Positions 8,009-17,562 of a DNA stretch of 64,000 nucleotides are shown piece by piece. This DNA comes from BP-133 sp040756995. Its GTDB lineage: Bacteria > Actinomycetota > Acidimicrobiia > IMCC26256 > BP-133. The notes under the pieces were generated by a model, which was not told where the DNA came from, did no database searches, and was given only the letters and a program-made list of their open reading frames with translations. The position numbers and the translations under genes are program-made. The first letter of the stretch is position 1. Each line of letters opens with the position of its first letter. The DNA lies in assembly GCA_040756995.1 (NCBI GenBank), contig JBFLYK010000004.1, positions 1-64,000 on the forward strand, written 5' to 3'.

Positions 8009-9817
8009 ATGGCCACGTCGATGCAACCGACGGCGCCAGCGGGAACGGAGGAGCAGGGACTCACCTCAGAGGTCGCCGGAACCTCCGGCGCGGCCCGACG
8101 GTCTGCCGGAATCCGCTGGGACCTCTGGCTCACGGCCGTCCCGCTCGTCGTACTGCTGGTCCAGGGCTGGCAACGACGATGGATGTCCGATGACGGCCTC
8201 ATTCACCTCCGTGTTGTCGAGAACGTCCTCGGCGGCCACGGCTTCGTATTCAATCCCGGCGAGCGGATCGAGGCGTCAACCAGCGTCTTGTGGGTCGCGT
8301 TGTTGTCGATCCTGCGGGCTCCGGGATTCCTCGGGATCGAGACCCTGGCGGTCATGACGGGCCTGGTCTGCACGGTGAGCGGCTTGTTCCTGGCCATGCA
8401 CGGGGCGGCGATCCTGTGGGGCGGGTACAACGAGGGATCGCGGCAATTGCCGGCCGGGGCGGCCGTCCTGGCTGTACTCCCACCGATGTGGGACTTCGCC
8501 ACCTCCGGGCTCGAAACGGGTCTTGTATTCCTGTGGTTGGGCTTGTCGTTCTTCCTCTTGGCTCGGCTGACGGCGAAGTCTGGACATGGGCGGACGCCCT
8601 TCCGAGTTGTCGCCGTCGTCGTCAGCGCCGGCCCGTTGATCCGGCCGGATCTGGCGTTGTTCTCCGGGGCCTTCCTGGCGGTCGTTCTGCTCTTGGCGAG
8701 GAAGGCCCTACCGGGACACGTTCGCCGCCTCATCGAACTCGGCGTCCTCGGCCTCGCGGCTCCCTGCGCCTATCAGGTGTTCCGCATGGGGTACTACGGC
8801 GCGTTCGTTCCGACCACGGCCATCGCCAAGGAAGCGAGCGAGGCGTGGTGGAGTCAGGGTCGGCTCTACCTTGCCGACCTTCTCCAGCCCTACCGGCTCG
8901 CAATACCCCTCGGAATAGCGTCGGCGATCCTGCTCACCGGTGCTTGGCGGTCGGTCCGGCACCGGGAGGCCTACCGTCTTCTCGTGGCCTCAGCACCGGT
9001 GGTTGCTGGTCTGGCCGACGGGCTCTACGTTGTCCGTGTCGGCGGCGACTTCATGCACGGCCGTCTGCTACTGCCGGCGTTATTCGCCGTCCTGATGCCG
9101 CTGGCCGTGGTCGAGGCCAGGCCATGGTGGCGCAGCGCCGCCGTCGCTCTCCTCCTGCCGTGGGCGCTCGTCTGCCTCGTCGACCTTCGCCTCGACTATG
9201 TCGTCAACCCCAACGGCATCACCGACGAACGGGCGTTCTACGCCATCAGCGCCGAACAGCGAAATCCGATACAGGTCGGCGATTTCAACCGCATGTTGCT
9301 CTATGCCGACGGCCAGGAAGCCCGTCGTCTCCACGGCGAGCCAGCTCGGCGTCTCGGATGGATCACCCATCCCGATCCACCGGCATACACATCCATGCCC
9401 TTGCGGGACGGACTCCCGATTCGTACCGCCTTCGTGGCCCGCAACTTGGGTATTACCGGGCTCCTTGCCGCGCCGTCCATCCACATCGTCGATCCCAGCG
9501 GACTGGCCGATCCGCTCGCCTCGCGAGTGCAGCTGCAAGAAAGGGGGCGTCCCGGCCATGAGAAGCACCTCCCGCTGGCATGGGTGGTCGCCCGTTTCGG
9601 CGATCCAAGACACGTTCCGGAAGGAGTTGACCCGGGGGCAGTGGAGGCCGCTCGGCGAGCCCTGCAGTGCAGCCCGTTGTCGGACCTGCTGGAGGCCACG
9701 ACCGCGCCCCTGACACCCGCTCGGTTCATGCGGAACATCCGGTTGTCGATCCGGCTCCACGACCTTCGGATTCCGCCGGATCCCGTGGTCGCCGAGGCCC
9801 GGTTCTGCGGCCACTGA
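8009..9817 (+). CDS. AftB-like terminal arabinofuranosyltransferase (GT-C membrane enzyme), copy 1
   Basis: A 602-residue integral membrane protein. After a 36-residue cytoplasmic tail comes the first helix and then RRWMSDDGLIHLR with the Asp61-Asp62 pair typical of GT-C catalytic loops, followed by GHGFVFNPGERIEASTS; this block characterises the AftB/ZomB family. Known role of AftB (Rv3805c): add terminal beta-1,2-arabinofuranose from decaprenyl-phospho-arabinose at the outer membrane face. The C-terminal 180 residues form an extracytoplasmic domain. It lies directly after the genes that make that donor. A full-length paralogue is at 53393-55159. Start chosen by the leaderless -10. Confidence 0.83.
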   Translation: MATSMQPTAPAGTEEQGLTSEVAGTSGAARRSAGIRWDLWLTAVPLVVLLVQGWQRRWMSDDGLIHLRVVENVLGGHGFVFNPGERIEASTSVLWVALLSILRAPGFLGIETLAVMTGLVCTVSGLFLAMHGAAILWGGYNEGSRQLPAGAAVLAVLPPMWDFATSGLETGLVFLWLGLSFFLLARLTAKSGHGRTPFRVVAVVVSAGPLIRPDLALFSGAFLAVVLLLARKALPGHVRRLIELGVLGLAAPCAYQVFRMGYYGAFVPTTAIAKEASEAWWSQGRLYLADLLQPYRLAIPLGIASAILLTGAWRSVRHREAYRLLVASAPVVAGLADGLYVVRVGGDFMHGRLLLPALFAVLMPLAVVEARPWWRSAAVALLLPWALVCLVDLRLDYVVNPNGITDERAFYAISAEQRNPIQVGDFNRMLLYADGQEARRLHGEPARRLGWITHPDPPAYTSMPLRDGLPIRTAFVARNLGITGLLAAPSIHIVDPSGLADPLASRVQLQERGRPGHEKHLPLAWVVARFGDPRHVPEGVDPGAVEAARRALQCSPLSDLLEATTAPLTPARFMRNIRLSIRLHDLRIPPDPVVAEARFCGH

Positions 9818-9831
9818 CCGGGGCCAGGCAC

Positions 9832-11520
9832 GTGGTTCCCCGCGAGACCACGTCGGAGCACACCGAGGTGCCGTCGGGCGGCCGAAGCGGCCGGAGAACA
9901 GGCCGCATTCCGACGTGGCTACCCGCCTCCCGACCGGCCGATGCCCGTCGCCTCGCCCCGCTCAGCCTCGCCGTCGTCCTGGTGCCCGCCTCGCTGGCGC
10001 TCATGCGGTTCCTGATCGGCCTGCACCGCCCGTTCGCCCACGCCGGTGACGCTGCCATCCTCGAGACCGCCATCCGCCGGGTGGCCACCGGCACGCAGGC
10101 TCTCGGGCCCTATTCCCGGTTCGGTTTCCATCAGCCGGGGCCGGCCTACTTCTTTCTCCAGGCGCCGTTCTCGTGGCTCACCGGCGGCTCCCCCCGGTCA
10201 CTGTTCATCGGCGCCCTCGTGATCAACCTCGGTGCCGCCGCCGCCTGCATCGCCGTCGTCCGCCGCCAGTTCGGCGAACCGGCCGCCCGCTGGTCGGCGG
10301 TCGTCATCGCCGGCTACCTGCTGGCCGTCAGCCCGGCGCTGCTGGCCGACCCCTGGAACCCCTACGTGCTCGGGACGCCGCTCCTGCTCACCATCCTGCT
10401 GGCGGCCCGGGCGGCGGCCGGGTCCTGGTCGGCGGCCGCCGGAGCGGCCGTGGTCGGCACCTTCGTCGTCCAGACCCACCTCGGGACCGCCGTCACCCTC
10501 CTGGCGTTGTTCGGTGTCACGGCCGTCATCGCCGTCGCAGGCCGGCAGCGCCGTACCTGCGACCGCTCGGCCCACCCGGCAAGTGGTCATCGCCGGTGGG
10601 CGGTGGTCGGCGCGGCCGCCGTCCTGCTAGGCGCGTTCTGGATCCCGCCCGTTGTGGAGCAGGTCACCCATTCCCCCGGGAACGCGACGTTGATCGCCCG
10701 GTTCTTCCGGGAGTCCCACCCGGAATTCGATGCCGCCGTCGACCACAGCCTCGGGACCGCCGCCACCCAGGTCGCTGCCCATCTCGCCACGCTGCCGCTG
10801 GGTCGACCGTTCGACGAGCCGGCGGATCCCGGCGGCACGGAACGAGACGCGACACGCACTGCGTTGGCGCTGGCCGGGATCGTTGCCGGCGGCGTCGTGG
10901 CAGTCCTGGGATGGCGACGACGCCACCTCTTCGTCGCCACGCTCGGTGGCCTGTCGATCGTGGGATCGACGACGGCGATCTGGTCCACCACCCAGATCGT
11001 CGGAGAAGCACACCCGTACCTCCTCGTCTGGACCGGGTCCCTGCTCCTGCCGGCATGGATGGCCATCGGGCTCGTCGGCCGCCGGCTGACGGACACACTC
11101 CGCTGGCGACAGCTGCTCACTGTGACGCTCCTCGTCGTCGGGACCACGTTGACCTGGTCGATGGTGCGGGCTCCCCTGCCGCCGGTCGGGGGCAACCCCG
11201 ACGTGGCCGCCGCGACGGCCATGACTCGTCCGTGGCTCCGGGTGCAGGGCGGCCCAGTACGGGTTCGGATCGGCCAGCACGACCTGTGGCCGGTGGCCGT
11301 CGGACTGGTCAACGAGCTCGATCGGCACGGCGTGGATGTCACGGTCGACGAGCAGTGGGCGGCACTATTCGGCGACCAGTTCGCACCGACGAACCGCGAG
11401 CGGTCGGAACTGTGGCTCACCGCCCCGACCGCTCCGGCACCGGCAGCGGCTGCTCAGCGGCTCGGAACCGCGGCCGGCGCCTCGCTGTGGGGCCGGCTCA
11501 CGTCACCTTCCACACGATGA
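9832..11520 (+). CDS. Polytopic membrane protein, GT-C-like (paralogue of 17607 gene)
   Basis: About 562 residues with roughly 10-11 hydrophobic helices. An acidic residue after the first helix (FAHAGDAAILE, Asp73) and the motif GPYSRFGFHQPGPAYF recall the catalytic first loop of GT-C glycosyltransferases that use polyprenyl-phosphate sugars. The C-terminal 110 residues look like a soluble extracytoplasmic domain. The gene 17607-19202 is a clear paralogue (GPYSRFGWSHPGPAWF, and THSPGN in the middle of both). Start is uncertain: GTG 9832 is used, 14 nt after the AftB-like stop. The end overlaps the convergent gene by 23 nt. Donor and acceptor unknown. Confidence 0.65.
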   Translation: MVPRETTSEHTEVPSGGRSGRRTGRIPTWLPASRPADARRLAPLSLAVVLVPASLALMRFLIGLHRPFAHAGDAAILETAIRRVATGTQALGPYSRFGFHQPGPAYFFLQAPFSWLTGGSPRSLFIGALVINLGAAAACIAVVRRQFGEPAARWSAVVIAGYLLAVSPALLADPWNPYVLGTPLLLTILLAARAAAGSWSAAAGAAVVGTFVVQTHLGTAVTLLALFGVTAVIAVAGRQRRTCDRSAHPASGHRRWAVVGAAAVLLGAFWIPPVVEQVTHSPGNATLIARFFRESHPEFDAAVDHSLGTAATQVAAHLATLPLGRPFDEPADPGGTERDATRTALALAGIVAGGVVAVLGWRRRHLFVATLGGLSIVGSTTAIWSTTQIVGEAHPYLLVWTGSLLLPAWMAIGLVGRRLTDTLRWRQLLTVTLLVVGTTLTWSMVRAPLPPVGGNPDVAAATAMTRPWLRVQGGPVRVRIGQHDLWPVAVGLVNELDRHGVDVTVDEQWAALFGDQFAPTNRERSELWLTAPTAPAPAAAAQRLGTAAGASLWGRLTSPSTR

Positions 11521-13345
11521 TGTTGCCGTCGTCGGCCAGCACCGGCAGGCCGAGCTTCTGGATGTAGGCCGCGGCCTCCGGCCGGGGAACGTTGCGGTGG
11601 TACACGACGTATCCGATACCCAGCGCCCGTAGGTCGGCGGCGTCAAAGATCGCGGGGGGATGGCGTTCCCCCGGCCGGCGACCGGCGGGAACGGATTCGA
11701 TCACTCCGGCCGCGGCGTCCGGCAGGAGTCCCTGCATCTGGTCGTACACCGGAATCCTCAGCAGCCGGTCGAGCGTCCGCTGGCGGTAGCGGGGCATCAT
11801 CCCGTTGACCACCGGCTTGCCGTGCCGGGTGGCGTAGTAGAGGAACCGCGTGTGGTCGCCGTCCCAGTCCCCGTAGCTCCCAAACCCGGTTCGCCACTGA
11901 AGGGGGATCTCCATCACCGCGCCGTCTCCCGGGTCGGCCGCAATCGCCCCGTACGGAGCAGGGATAGCCGAGGGCAGGGTCGGCGTGTGGGACGGGAGCG
12001 ACTCCGCCAGGGCGAGGACGCCGACGACCACGGCGGCGACCGTGCCCGCCTTCCGGTGGCGCGCCTGCAGACGGGTCAGCGCCAGCGCCGTCAGCACGGT
12101 GAGCGCCAGCACGCCCATCACACCGAAGCGAGCCGGATCTCGAACGCCGTTGAGCACGGGAATCCATCCCAGAACCATGCCCGGAAGCGGCACGCTGAAT
12201 GGGGTGTCGAAGCGGCTGAACGCACCGCCCCGCCACCCGTTGGCCTGGAGGAACGGGCCCAGCGACAGCACAAAGAAAAGCCAGAAGAACGCGACCCACA
12301 TCCCCTTGCGCCGGCGGGCGCCCCAGATCGCTCCGGCCAGGCCGGCAGCCAACAGGGTCCACGTGGGGAAGATCGTCCGCTCGCCCTGGAACAGAATGGG
12401 GTCGACCGAAGTCAGCATGTCAGGCAACAGCCGCCGATCGCGTTGCGGCGTGATCCACGACATGAGATCGGCGGAGTACGCGTCGGCCCCGCCCCAGCCC
12501 GGGATGGGGTCAAGTTCCCCTCGCCGCAGGTCGTTCGCCATGGCGGCAAGGAGCGGCGCGGAGATGAGAGCGGCGACCAGTACGGCGCGAGCGAGCTGGC
12601 GCGCCATATGGGGTCGCATGCTCTCCCTCCACCGCCAGGCCACCACGAAGACCGTGGCCAGCCCGAGGAACACGCTGTAGTACCCGTCGCTCCAGCCGGT
12701 GAGGGCCAGCACGGCGCCTAGAAACGCGGCCCGGCCCTTGGTGGGGCGCTCGTAGAGACGGAGAAGCGCCCACAGGCCGAACACCAGGAACTCCGTGTGA
12801 TTGAGGTTCCAGTGCCCTGGCGCCTGGCTCATCCGGTAGGGAGTGAAGGCGAAGATGGCGCCGGCCACGAACGACGGGAATCGGCCCGCACCGACCTGCC
12901 GGGCGAGGAGATACAGACCGAAGCCTGACAACACGACCGCCCCCAGCTGCACGGCGTTGGCCGCCAGGGCCAGGCCGAGCAGCTTCTGCACTGGCCAAGC
13001 GAGGAGGTTCACCGGGGCGAGAATCGTGTTGAAGCCGAGGTTCGCCCCGAGCGGGTGGAAAACCGCCCCGGTGTGGAACGGGTTCTCGCCCTGGAACACG
13101 GTCCGTGGCAGCCACCAGAAGTTCCACAGAAAGAAGGTCCCGTCCCCGCTGTCGGCGAGGATCCGGCTCCGGGGATTGGCGACGATCGGCCAGTACACGG
13201 CACCGGTCAACGCCACGTATCCCATGAGGGCCATGGCGTGGGGCCGCAGTCGTGTGGCGACGGGTCGCTGGGCAGCAGGAGGGTCGGCGCATTGAGCGGT
13301 CGACATCGCCGCTGGGACGACCGGCGCCTCCGTAACCGCATCCAT
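11498..13345 (-). CDS. Polytopic membrane protein, GT-C-like (YfhO-type topology)
   Basis: About 615 residues with some 11-12 hydrophobic helices. The first periplasmic loop carries LADSGDGTFFLWNFWW, an acidic loop placed as in GT-C glycosyltransferases, and the middle holds LNGVRDPARFGVMG, a block common in bacterial membrane proteins with a C-terminal soluble domain. Residues after about 490 form that domain. The start at 13345 is preferred to a longer frame because TAGGCT lies 10 nt upstream. It ends inside the convergent gene (23 nt overlap). Likely a glycosyltransferase acting on lipid-linked substrates; specificity unknown. Confidence 0.62.
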   Translation of the reverse strand: MDAVTEAPVVPAAMSTAQCADPPAAQRPVATRLRPHAMALMGYVALTGAVYWPIVANPRSRILADSGDGTFFLWNFWWLPRTVFQGENPFHTGAVFHPLGANLGFNTILAPVNLLAWPVQKLLGLALAANAVQLGAVVLSGFGLYLLARQVGAGRFPSFVAGAIFAFTPYRMSQAPGHWNLNHTEFLVFGLWALLRLYERPTKGRAAFLGAVLALTGWSDGYYSVFLGLATVFVVAWRWRESMRPHMARQLARAVLVAALISAPLLAAMANDLRRGELDPIPGWGGADAYSADLMSWITPQRDRRLLPDMLTSVDPILFQGERTIFPTWTLLAAGLAGAIWGARRRKGMWVAFFWLFFVLSLGPFLQANGWRGGAFSRFDTPFSVPLPGMVLGWIPVLNGVRDPARFGVMGVLALTVLTALALTRLQARHRKAGTVAAVVVGVLALAESLPSHTPTLPSAIPAPYGAIAADPGDGAVMEIPLQWRTGFGSYGDWDGDHTRFLYYATRHGKPVVNGMMPRYRQRTLDRLLRIPVYDQMQGLLPDAAAGVIESVPAGRRPGERHPPAIFDAADLRALGIGYVVYHRNVPRPEAAAYIQKLGLPVLADDGNIIVWKVT

Positions 13346-13361
13346 GCCGACCGAAAGCCTA
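13346..13361 (-). promoter_or_regulatory. Putative near-leaderless promoter
   Basis: TAGGCT (13361 to 13356, minus strand) is 10 nt before the ATG at 13345; transcription would start 3-4 nt before the start codon. Confidence 0.4.
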
Positions 13362-13584
13362 GTTGCGCTCTCGAGAGCGACCCCGGACCTCACCGTCTGT
13401 TGGGCTGGTTCACCCCTGTTAACTATGTTGCCGCCGATCCACGAGCTTCTCAGGCTGCGCTCAGAGTTCAATCGGAGCGGTCAGCCGCATAAACCGCCTT
13501 GTCGAGGCAGGACGCTTTACGATCTACCGGATATGAACGGACCGGTCGCGCTCGCGCGCGACCCTGGCCCGGTGAAGGGAGCGC

Positions 13585-15123
13585 ATGTCGGTCGAAGAGC
13601 GCACAACCGATGTCGTCATCATCGGCGCGGGCCCGGCGGGCCTTACGGCGGCGTACAAGCTCGGGCAACGGGGCCACACCTGCACAGTCTTCGAGGCCGA
13701 CGATGTCGTCGGTGGCATCAGCCGGACGGTCGAACGTGACGGCTGGCGCTTCGACATCGGCGGCCACCGCTTCTTCACAAAGGTGCAAGAGGTCGAGGAT
13801 TTCTGGCACGAGATCCTCCCCGAGGGCGACTTCCTCATGCGGCCCCGGATGAGCCGCATCTACTACAACAACAAGTTCTTCGACTATCCGCTCAAGGCCG
13901 GCAACGCGCTCACCAACCTGGGGATCATCGAGGCCTTCCGGTGCGTCCTGTCGTACCTGTGGGCCCGCATCCGTCCGCCGAAGGACCAGTCCAACTTCGA
14001 GGGCTGGGTAGCCGCCCGCTTCGGCTGGCGCCTGTATCGCATCTTCTTCAAGACCTATACGGAGAAGGTCTGGGGCGTCCCGGCTACCGAGATCCAGGCG
14101 GACTGGGCGGCTCAGCGCATCAAGAACCTGTCGCTGTTCAAAGCCGTGATGAACGCACTGCTGCCGAAGCGCAACCAGAAGGAGATCACTTCCCTCATCG
14201 AGGAGTTCCAGTACCCTAAGTACGGGCCCGGGATGATGTGGGAAGTCTGCCGGGACAAGGTCGAGGCCCAGGGCTCCAAGGTGGTCATGGAGACCCGGCT
14301 AATCGCCGTCAAGCACTCGGGCGGCCGCGCCACGTCGGTGGTCGTGGAGTCCGAGGGCGGGAAGACGGAGCACCCCTGCACGCACGTCATCTCGTCGATG
14401 CCGATGTCCTCGCTGATCCTGGCTATGGACCCGCCGGCGCCTGCAGAGGTACAGGCGGCGGCCCGGGGCCTCGGCTACCGCGACTTCCTTACCGTTGCCC
14501 TGGTCGTGCCGGAGAGCGCCGGATTCCCCGACAACTGGATCTACGTCCACTCCCCTGAGGTGCGCCTGGGCCGCATCCAGAACTTCGGCTCCTGGTCGCC
14601 GTATCTGGTCAAGGAGGGCCGTACCTGTCTCGGCCTCGAGTACTTCGTCTTCGAAGGCGATGACCTCTGGGCCGCCGACGACGCCGACCTCGTCGAGCTC
14701 GGCAAGCAGGAGCTGGAGAAAGTCGGCCTTGTCAAGGCTTCGGACGTCGAGGCCGGCTACGTCGTACGGATGCCAAAGGCCTATCCCGTCTACGACGAGA
14801 CCTACAAGCAGAACGTCGACATCATGCGGGCCTGGATCGAAGCGAACGTTTCGAACGTCTATCCCGTCGGCCGCAACGGGATGCACCGCTACAACAACCA
14901 GGACCACTCGATGTACACGGCCATGCTCTCGGTCGAGAACATTCTCGGCGCCCGCCACGACATCTGGAACGTGAACGTCGAAGAGGAGTACCACGAAGAG
15001 AAGTCGGTCGACCTACGCGAGGGTGGCGGCGAGTCCGGCACCGGCCGGGCCGCCCCGATCACGCCCCGGCGCCAGCCGGCCGAGGTGGTGCTTCCCGACG
15101 ATGCCGAGGTAGACGCCGGCTGA
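13585..15123 (+). CDS. FAD-dependent amine oxidase / UDP-galactopyranose mutase-like flavoprotein
   Basis: A 512-residue flavoprotein with FAD fold GAGPAG (14-19), the GG doublet VVGGISR, DIGGHRFFTK, and a C-terminal FAD-binding block GMHRYNNQDHSM. This family sits in many polysaccharide clusters and resembles UDP-galactopyranose mutase and protoporphyrinogen-oxidase-like proteins without having a fixed assignment. It is longer than a typical mutase (about 380 residues). Its start has a good GAAGGGAG ribosome site, unlike most first genes here. It is likely to act on a sugar nucleotide or polyprenyl sugar in the cytoplasm. The last 45 residues are low-complexity. Confidence 0.75.
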   Translation: MSVEERTTDVVIIGAGPAGLTAAYKLGQRGHTCTVFEADDVVGGISRTVERDGWRFDIGGHRFFTKVQEVEDFWHEILPEGDFLMRPRMSRIYYNNKFFDYPLKAGNALTNLGIIEAFRCVLSYLWARIRPPKDQSNFEGWVAARFGWRLYRIFFKTYTEKVWGVPATEIQADWAAQRIKNLSLFKAVMNALLPKRNQKEITSLIEEFQYPKYGPGMMWEVCRDKVEAQGSKVVMETRLIAVKHSGGRATSVVVESEGGKTEHPCTHVISSMPMSSLILAMDPPAPAEVQAAARGLGYRDFLTVALVVPESAGFPDNWIYVHSPEVRLGRIQNFGSWSPYLVKEGRTCLGLEYFVFEGDDLWAADDADLVELGKQELEKVGLVKASDVEAGYVVRMPKAYPVYDETYKQNVDIMRAWIEANVSNVYPVGRNGMHRYNNQDHSMYTAMLSVENILGARHDIWNVNVEEEYHEEKSVDLREGGGESGTGRAAPITPRRQPAEVVLPDDAEVDAG

Positions 15124-15282
15124 CCCAGTCGGTCGATGGCGAAGCTCAGCAGAGGGTCGCCCGTGAGGCGTCCGCCGCTCGGTACCCCATCTGCTCGTCA
15201 TCGTGTGACCGGTTGAATCATGAGCCCGGAGTCGCAGCTCTGGATTTCGCGCCACGAACCGGCGAGGGTCGGGTCAGCGCCG

Positions 15283-15294
15283 TACGCTTTCGAC
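15283..15294 (+). promoter_or_regulatory. Leaderless promoter for the GT2 gene
   Basis: TACGCT at 15283-15288, then 6 nt to ATG 15295. It argues for this start over the ATG at 15220. The 171-base gap 15124-15294 otherwise shows nothing recognisable. Confidence 0.45.
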
Positions 15295-16518
15295 ATGGGC
15301 ACGGCGACAACATCAGCGATCGTTGTCTCCCATGATCCAGGTCGTTGGCTGACCCGGTGTCTTACATCGATCCTCGACCAGGTCAACGAGGTAATCGTCG
15401 TCGACAACGGTTCCAGAGACGCGGCGGCAACTAGAACGGCATCGCGAGCCGGGGCCCGCACCGTGCGCTCGGACGTGAACCTCGGCTTCGCCGGGGGGGT
15501 GAACTTGGGTCTCCGCCTCGCGACGGGCGACGTGATCGCCCTCCTCAACGACGACGCCATGGCCGACCCCAATTGGATCGCGGTATCCAAGGCACAGCTC
15601 GCCTGTGCCCCCGACATCGCTGCGGTCGTCCCGAAACTTCTCCTCGCAGATCGTTACGCGGAGATTCGATTCGACGACGTTCCGCGCCGGGTCGACGGGG
15701 ACCCTCGTGCGCTCGGCCGCTGTCTCTACGACGTCACTGTCGCCGGCACGGACCGGTTGGCCGATGCCCTGGGCGGCCTCTACCACATCGAGACGGGTCC
15801 CCCCGGGCCGCCCCGCTGGCGCTGGACGAATGGGTACGACCCGATTTACGTGCCTGCTCCAGACACGACTACGGCGGTGTGCTGCAACGGGGAACCGGTG
15901 GAGGTATCGGCCGTCGTCGACCTCATCAACAACGCCGGTTCGTACCTGAGCACCGAGGGCTATGGCGGCGACTACGGCTACGAGACGCCGGACAGGGGCG
16001 CCTTCGACCGACCGCGAGACTGTTTTGGCGCTTCAGGGGCGGCGCTCGTCACCACGGCGGACGTCCTGGGGCGGATCGGCCTGTTCGCCAACTCGTTCTT
16101 CGCCTACTACGAGGACACCGACTGGTCCTGGCGAGCACAGCTCGCTGGTCTGCGGATTCGCTACGAGCCCGGGGTTACCGTACGCCACCTTCGGGGTGCC
16201 ACAGCGGGCGGAGAAGGAAACCCCCGCGTGCGCTTCTTCGCCGCCCGCAACCGCCTACTCATGTTGGCTCGAAACGCTCCCATTCCGGTGATCACGACGC
16301 AGCTCTGGGCGGCGCGTCATAGCAAGTCCTGGCCGCTCATCAGACGCTCCCTCGTGAAGAGGGTTCCCGAAGCGCTCGGCCAACGCCAGCGACTGGCCCG
16401 CCGTTGGCGACGCTCTCCGGAAGAGGTCTGGCGGAAGTGGGCCGGCGCGGGGGAACGTTGGCCGCGGTCAGGTGGAGACGGCGATATCACCCACGTTCCC
16501 GACGCGCCGTCCGCCTGA
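15295..16518 (+). CDS. Family 2 glycosyltransferase (rhamnosyl/galactofuranosyl type)
   Basis: A 407-residue GT-A enzyme. The nucleotide fold begins at once (TSAIVVSHDPGRWL), followed by VDNGSRD, NLGFAGGVNLG and the metal-binding LLNDDAMADPNW. Later, FFAYYEDTDWSWR is the acceptor/catalytic motif of the GT2 rhamnosyl/galactofuranosyl group. An insertion of about 90 residues lies between these two motifs (from LYHIETGPPGPPRW to about CFGASGAAL). It probably adds rhamnose or galactofuranose to a lipid-linked chain at the inner face; RmlA and RmlB are encoded later in the window. The 3' end overlaps the convergent sulfotransferase by 51 nt. Confidence 0.8.
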   Translation: MGTATTSAIVVSHDPGRWLTRCLTSILDQVNEVIVVDNGSRDAAATRTASRAGARTVRSDVNLGFAGGVNLGLRLATGDVIALLNDDAMADPNWIAVSKAQLACAPDIAAVVPKLLLADRYAEIRFDDVPRRVDGDPRALGRCLYDVTVAGTDRLADALGGLYHIETGPPGPPRWRWTNGYDPIYVPAPDTTTAVCCNGEPVEVSAVVDLINNAGSYLSTEGYGGDYGYETPDRGAFDRPRDCFGASGAALVTTADVLGRIGLFANSFFAYYEDTDWSWRAQLAGLRIRYEPGVTVRHLRGATAGGEGNPRVRFFAARNRLLMLARNAPIPVITTQLWAARHSKSWPLIRRSLVKRVPEALGQRQRLARRWRRSPEEVWRKWAGAGERWPRSGGDGDITHVPDAPSA

Positions 16519-17541
16519 TCCGGACTCGTTCAAGCAGGAGCGACGCTTCGCCTGTTCATACAGGAGGAGATCAACCTGGTTAACCTCCCGGATCAGTTCG
16601 ATGGTGGATGAAGGGAGATCGTCGACGGACGGACGATCCGAGGCAACATTCTCATGAGCGAGCGGTTCCGGATCGACGACGCCCCAATACTGGGTCACTC
16701 GGCGGAACAGCACGTCGAGAGCCTCAGTCACTCCGACGAACTGGATCCCGTCGAGCTTGGCCTGGGCGAGCTCCGCCAAATCCCCATCAAATTCAGCTAT
16801 CGCCGTGGAATCAAACAGGCTCTGGAGCGGATGCTGGTGCGACGCTGGAAACGGCGGCCCGAGTTGGGCGAATCGTTCCACCGGCGAGAACCGCACCCAT
16901 GCATCGACTATTCCGATGCGGTGCACAAGGTAACGAGCCTGATAGTTGGCGGAGAGCGATCGCCACCGAGGCGACCGCAAGAACAGGTCGAGCGAGAAGT
17001 CAGGCTGCTCCTGGCGGACGCTGGCCTGCCGGCTAAGGTGCCAATAGTGCGAGATCGTCCGCTCGACTGGATCCCGTAGGACTGTGCAGACGGCGACATC
17101 GGGCGCGAGCACCTCCAATGATTCGAGCGGCAGATGGCCGGTGATGAAGATCGCGCCGCGGAGGACATGCCGCGGCAGCACCACGAGGTCATCCAGAAGG
17201 ACGTCGGTCAGGCAGAGTCCGGGGGGAAGCGACCGGCAGAGACCCCGGCGAAGCGCCGTCCCACCGGTCTTCATGATGTGAAGAAAGAACAGCCGAGGGA
17301 TCTCCCGACACTCGAGGAGATCGCGCCACTGGCTGTGGCCCAATTGAACCAAAGCCCGCGAGCGCAAAAGCCGCCGGGATGCTTCTTCAGACTGAGCGAT
17401 CTCCCCGGCCACGTCCTCGGTGTCGACACCGCGACGGATCTGGTCAACGTAGTGCCGCAAGCCGCCATCGTCCGGCTCTCGTCCCAGAAGTAGCCGGTAG
17501 AGCAGGACCACCAAACGGACTGCTTCGGCTCGTGATCTCAT
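16468..17541 (-). CDS. DUF4214-sulfotransferase fusion
   Basis: A 357-residue protein of two parts. Residues about 10-60 match DUF4214 (LLYRLLLGREPDDGGLRHYV then IAQSEEASRRLL), a helical module often found in surface and glycan proteins. Residues 83-330 are a sulfotransferase: PAPS 5'-phosphosulfate loop HIMKTGGTAL (88-97) and 3'-phosphate motif VLRDPVERTISHYW (154-167, Arg156 and Ser164). Expected reaction: sulfate transfer from PAPS to a glycan hydroxyl in the cytoplasm. The DUF4214 module recurs in the methyltransferase at 52147, suggesting a shared docking role. Both ends lie against oppositely oriented genes. Confidence 0.75.
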   Translation of the reverse strand: MRSRAEAVRLVVLLYRLLLGREPDDGGLRHYVDQIRRGVDTEDVAGEIAQSEEASRRLLRSRALVQLGHSQWRDLLECREIPRLFFLHIMKTGGTALRRGLCRSLPPGLCLTDVLLDDLVVLPRHVLRGAIFITGHLPLESLEVLAPDVAVCTVLRDPVERTISHYWHLSRQASVRQEQPDFSLDLFLRSPRWRSLSANYQARYLVHRIGIVDAWVRFSPVERFAQLGPPFPASHQHPLQSLFDSTAIAEFDGDLAELAQAKLDGIQFVGVTEALDVLFRRVTQYWGVVDPEPLAHENVASDRPSVDDLPSSTIELIREVNQVDLLLYEQAKRRSCLNESGSGGRRVGNVGDIAVST

Positions 17542-17548
17542 CAGTCGG

Positions 17549-17562
17549 TATGCTCCGATCGG
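17549..17562 (+). promoter_or_regulatory. Leaderless promoter in the 17542-17606 divergent region
   Basis: TATGCT at 17549-17554, then 8 nt to an ATG at 17563 that opens a short upstream ORF rather than the main gene. Confidence 0.45.
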
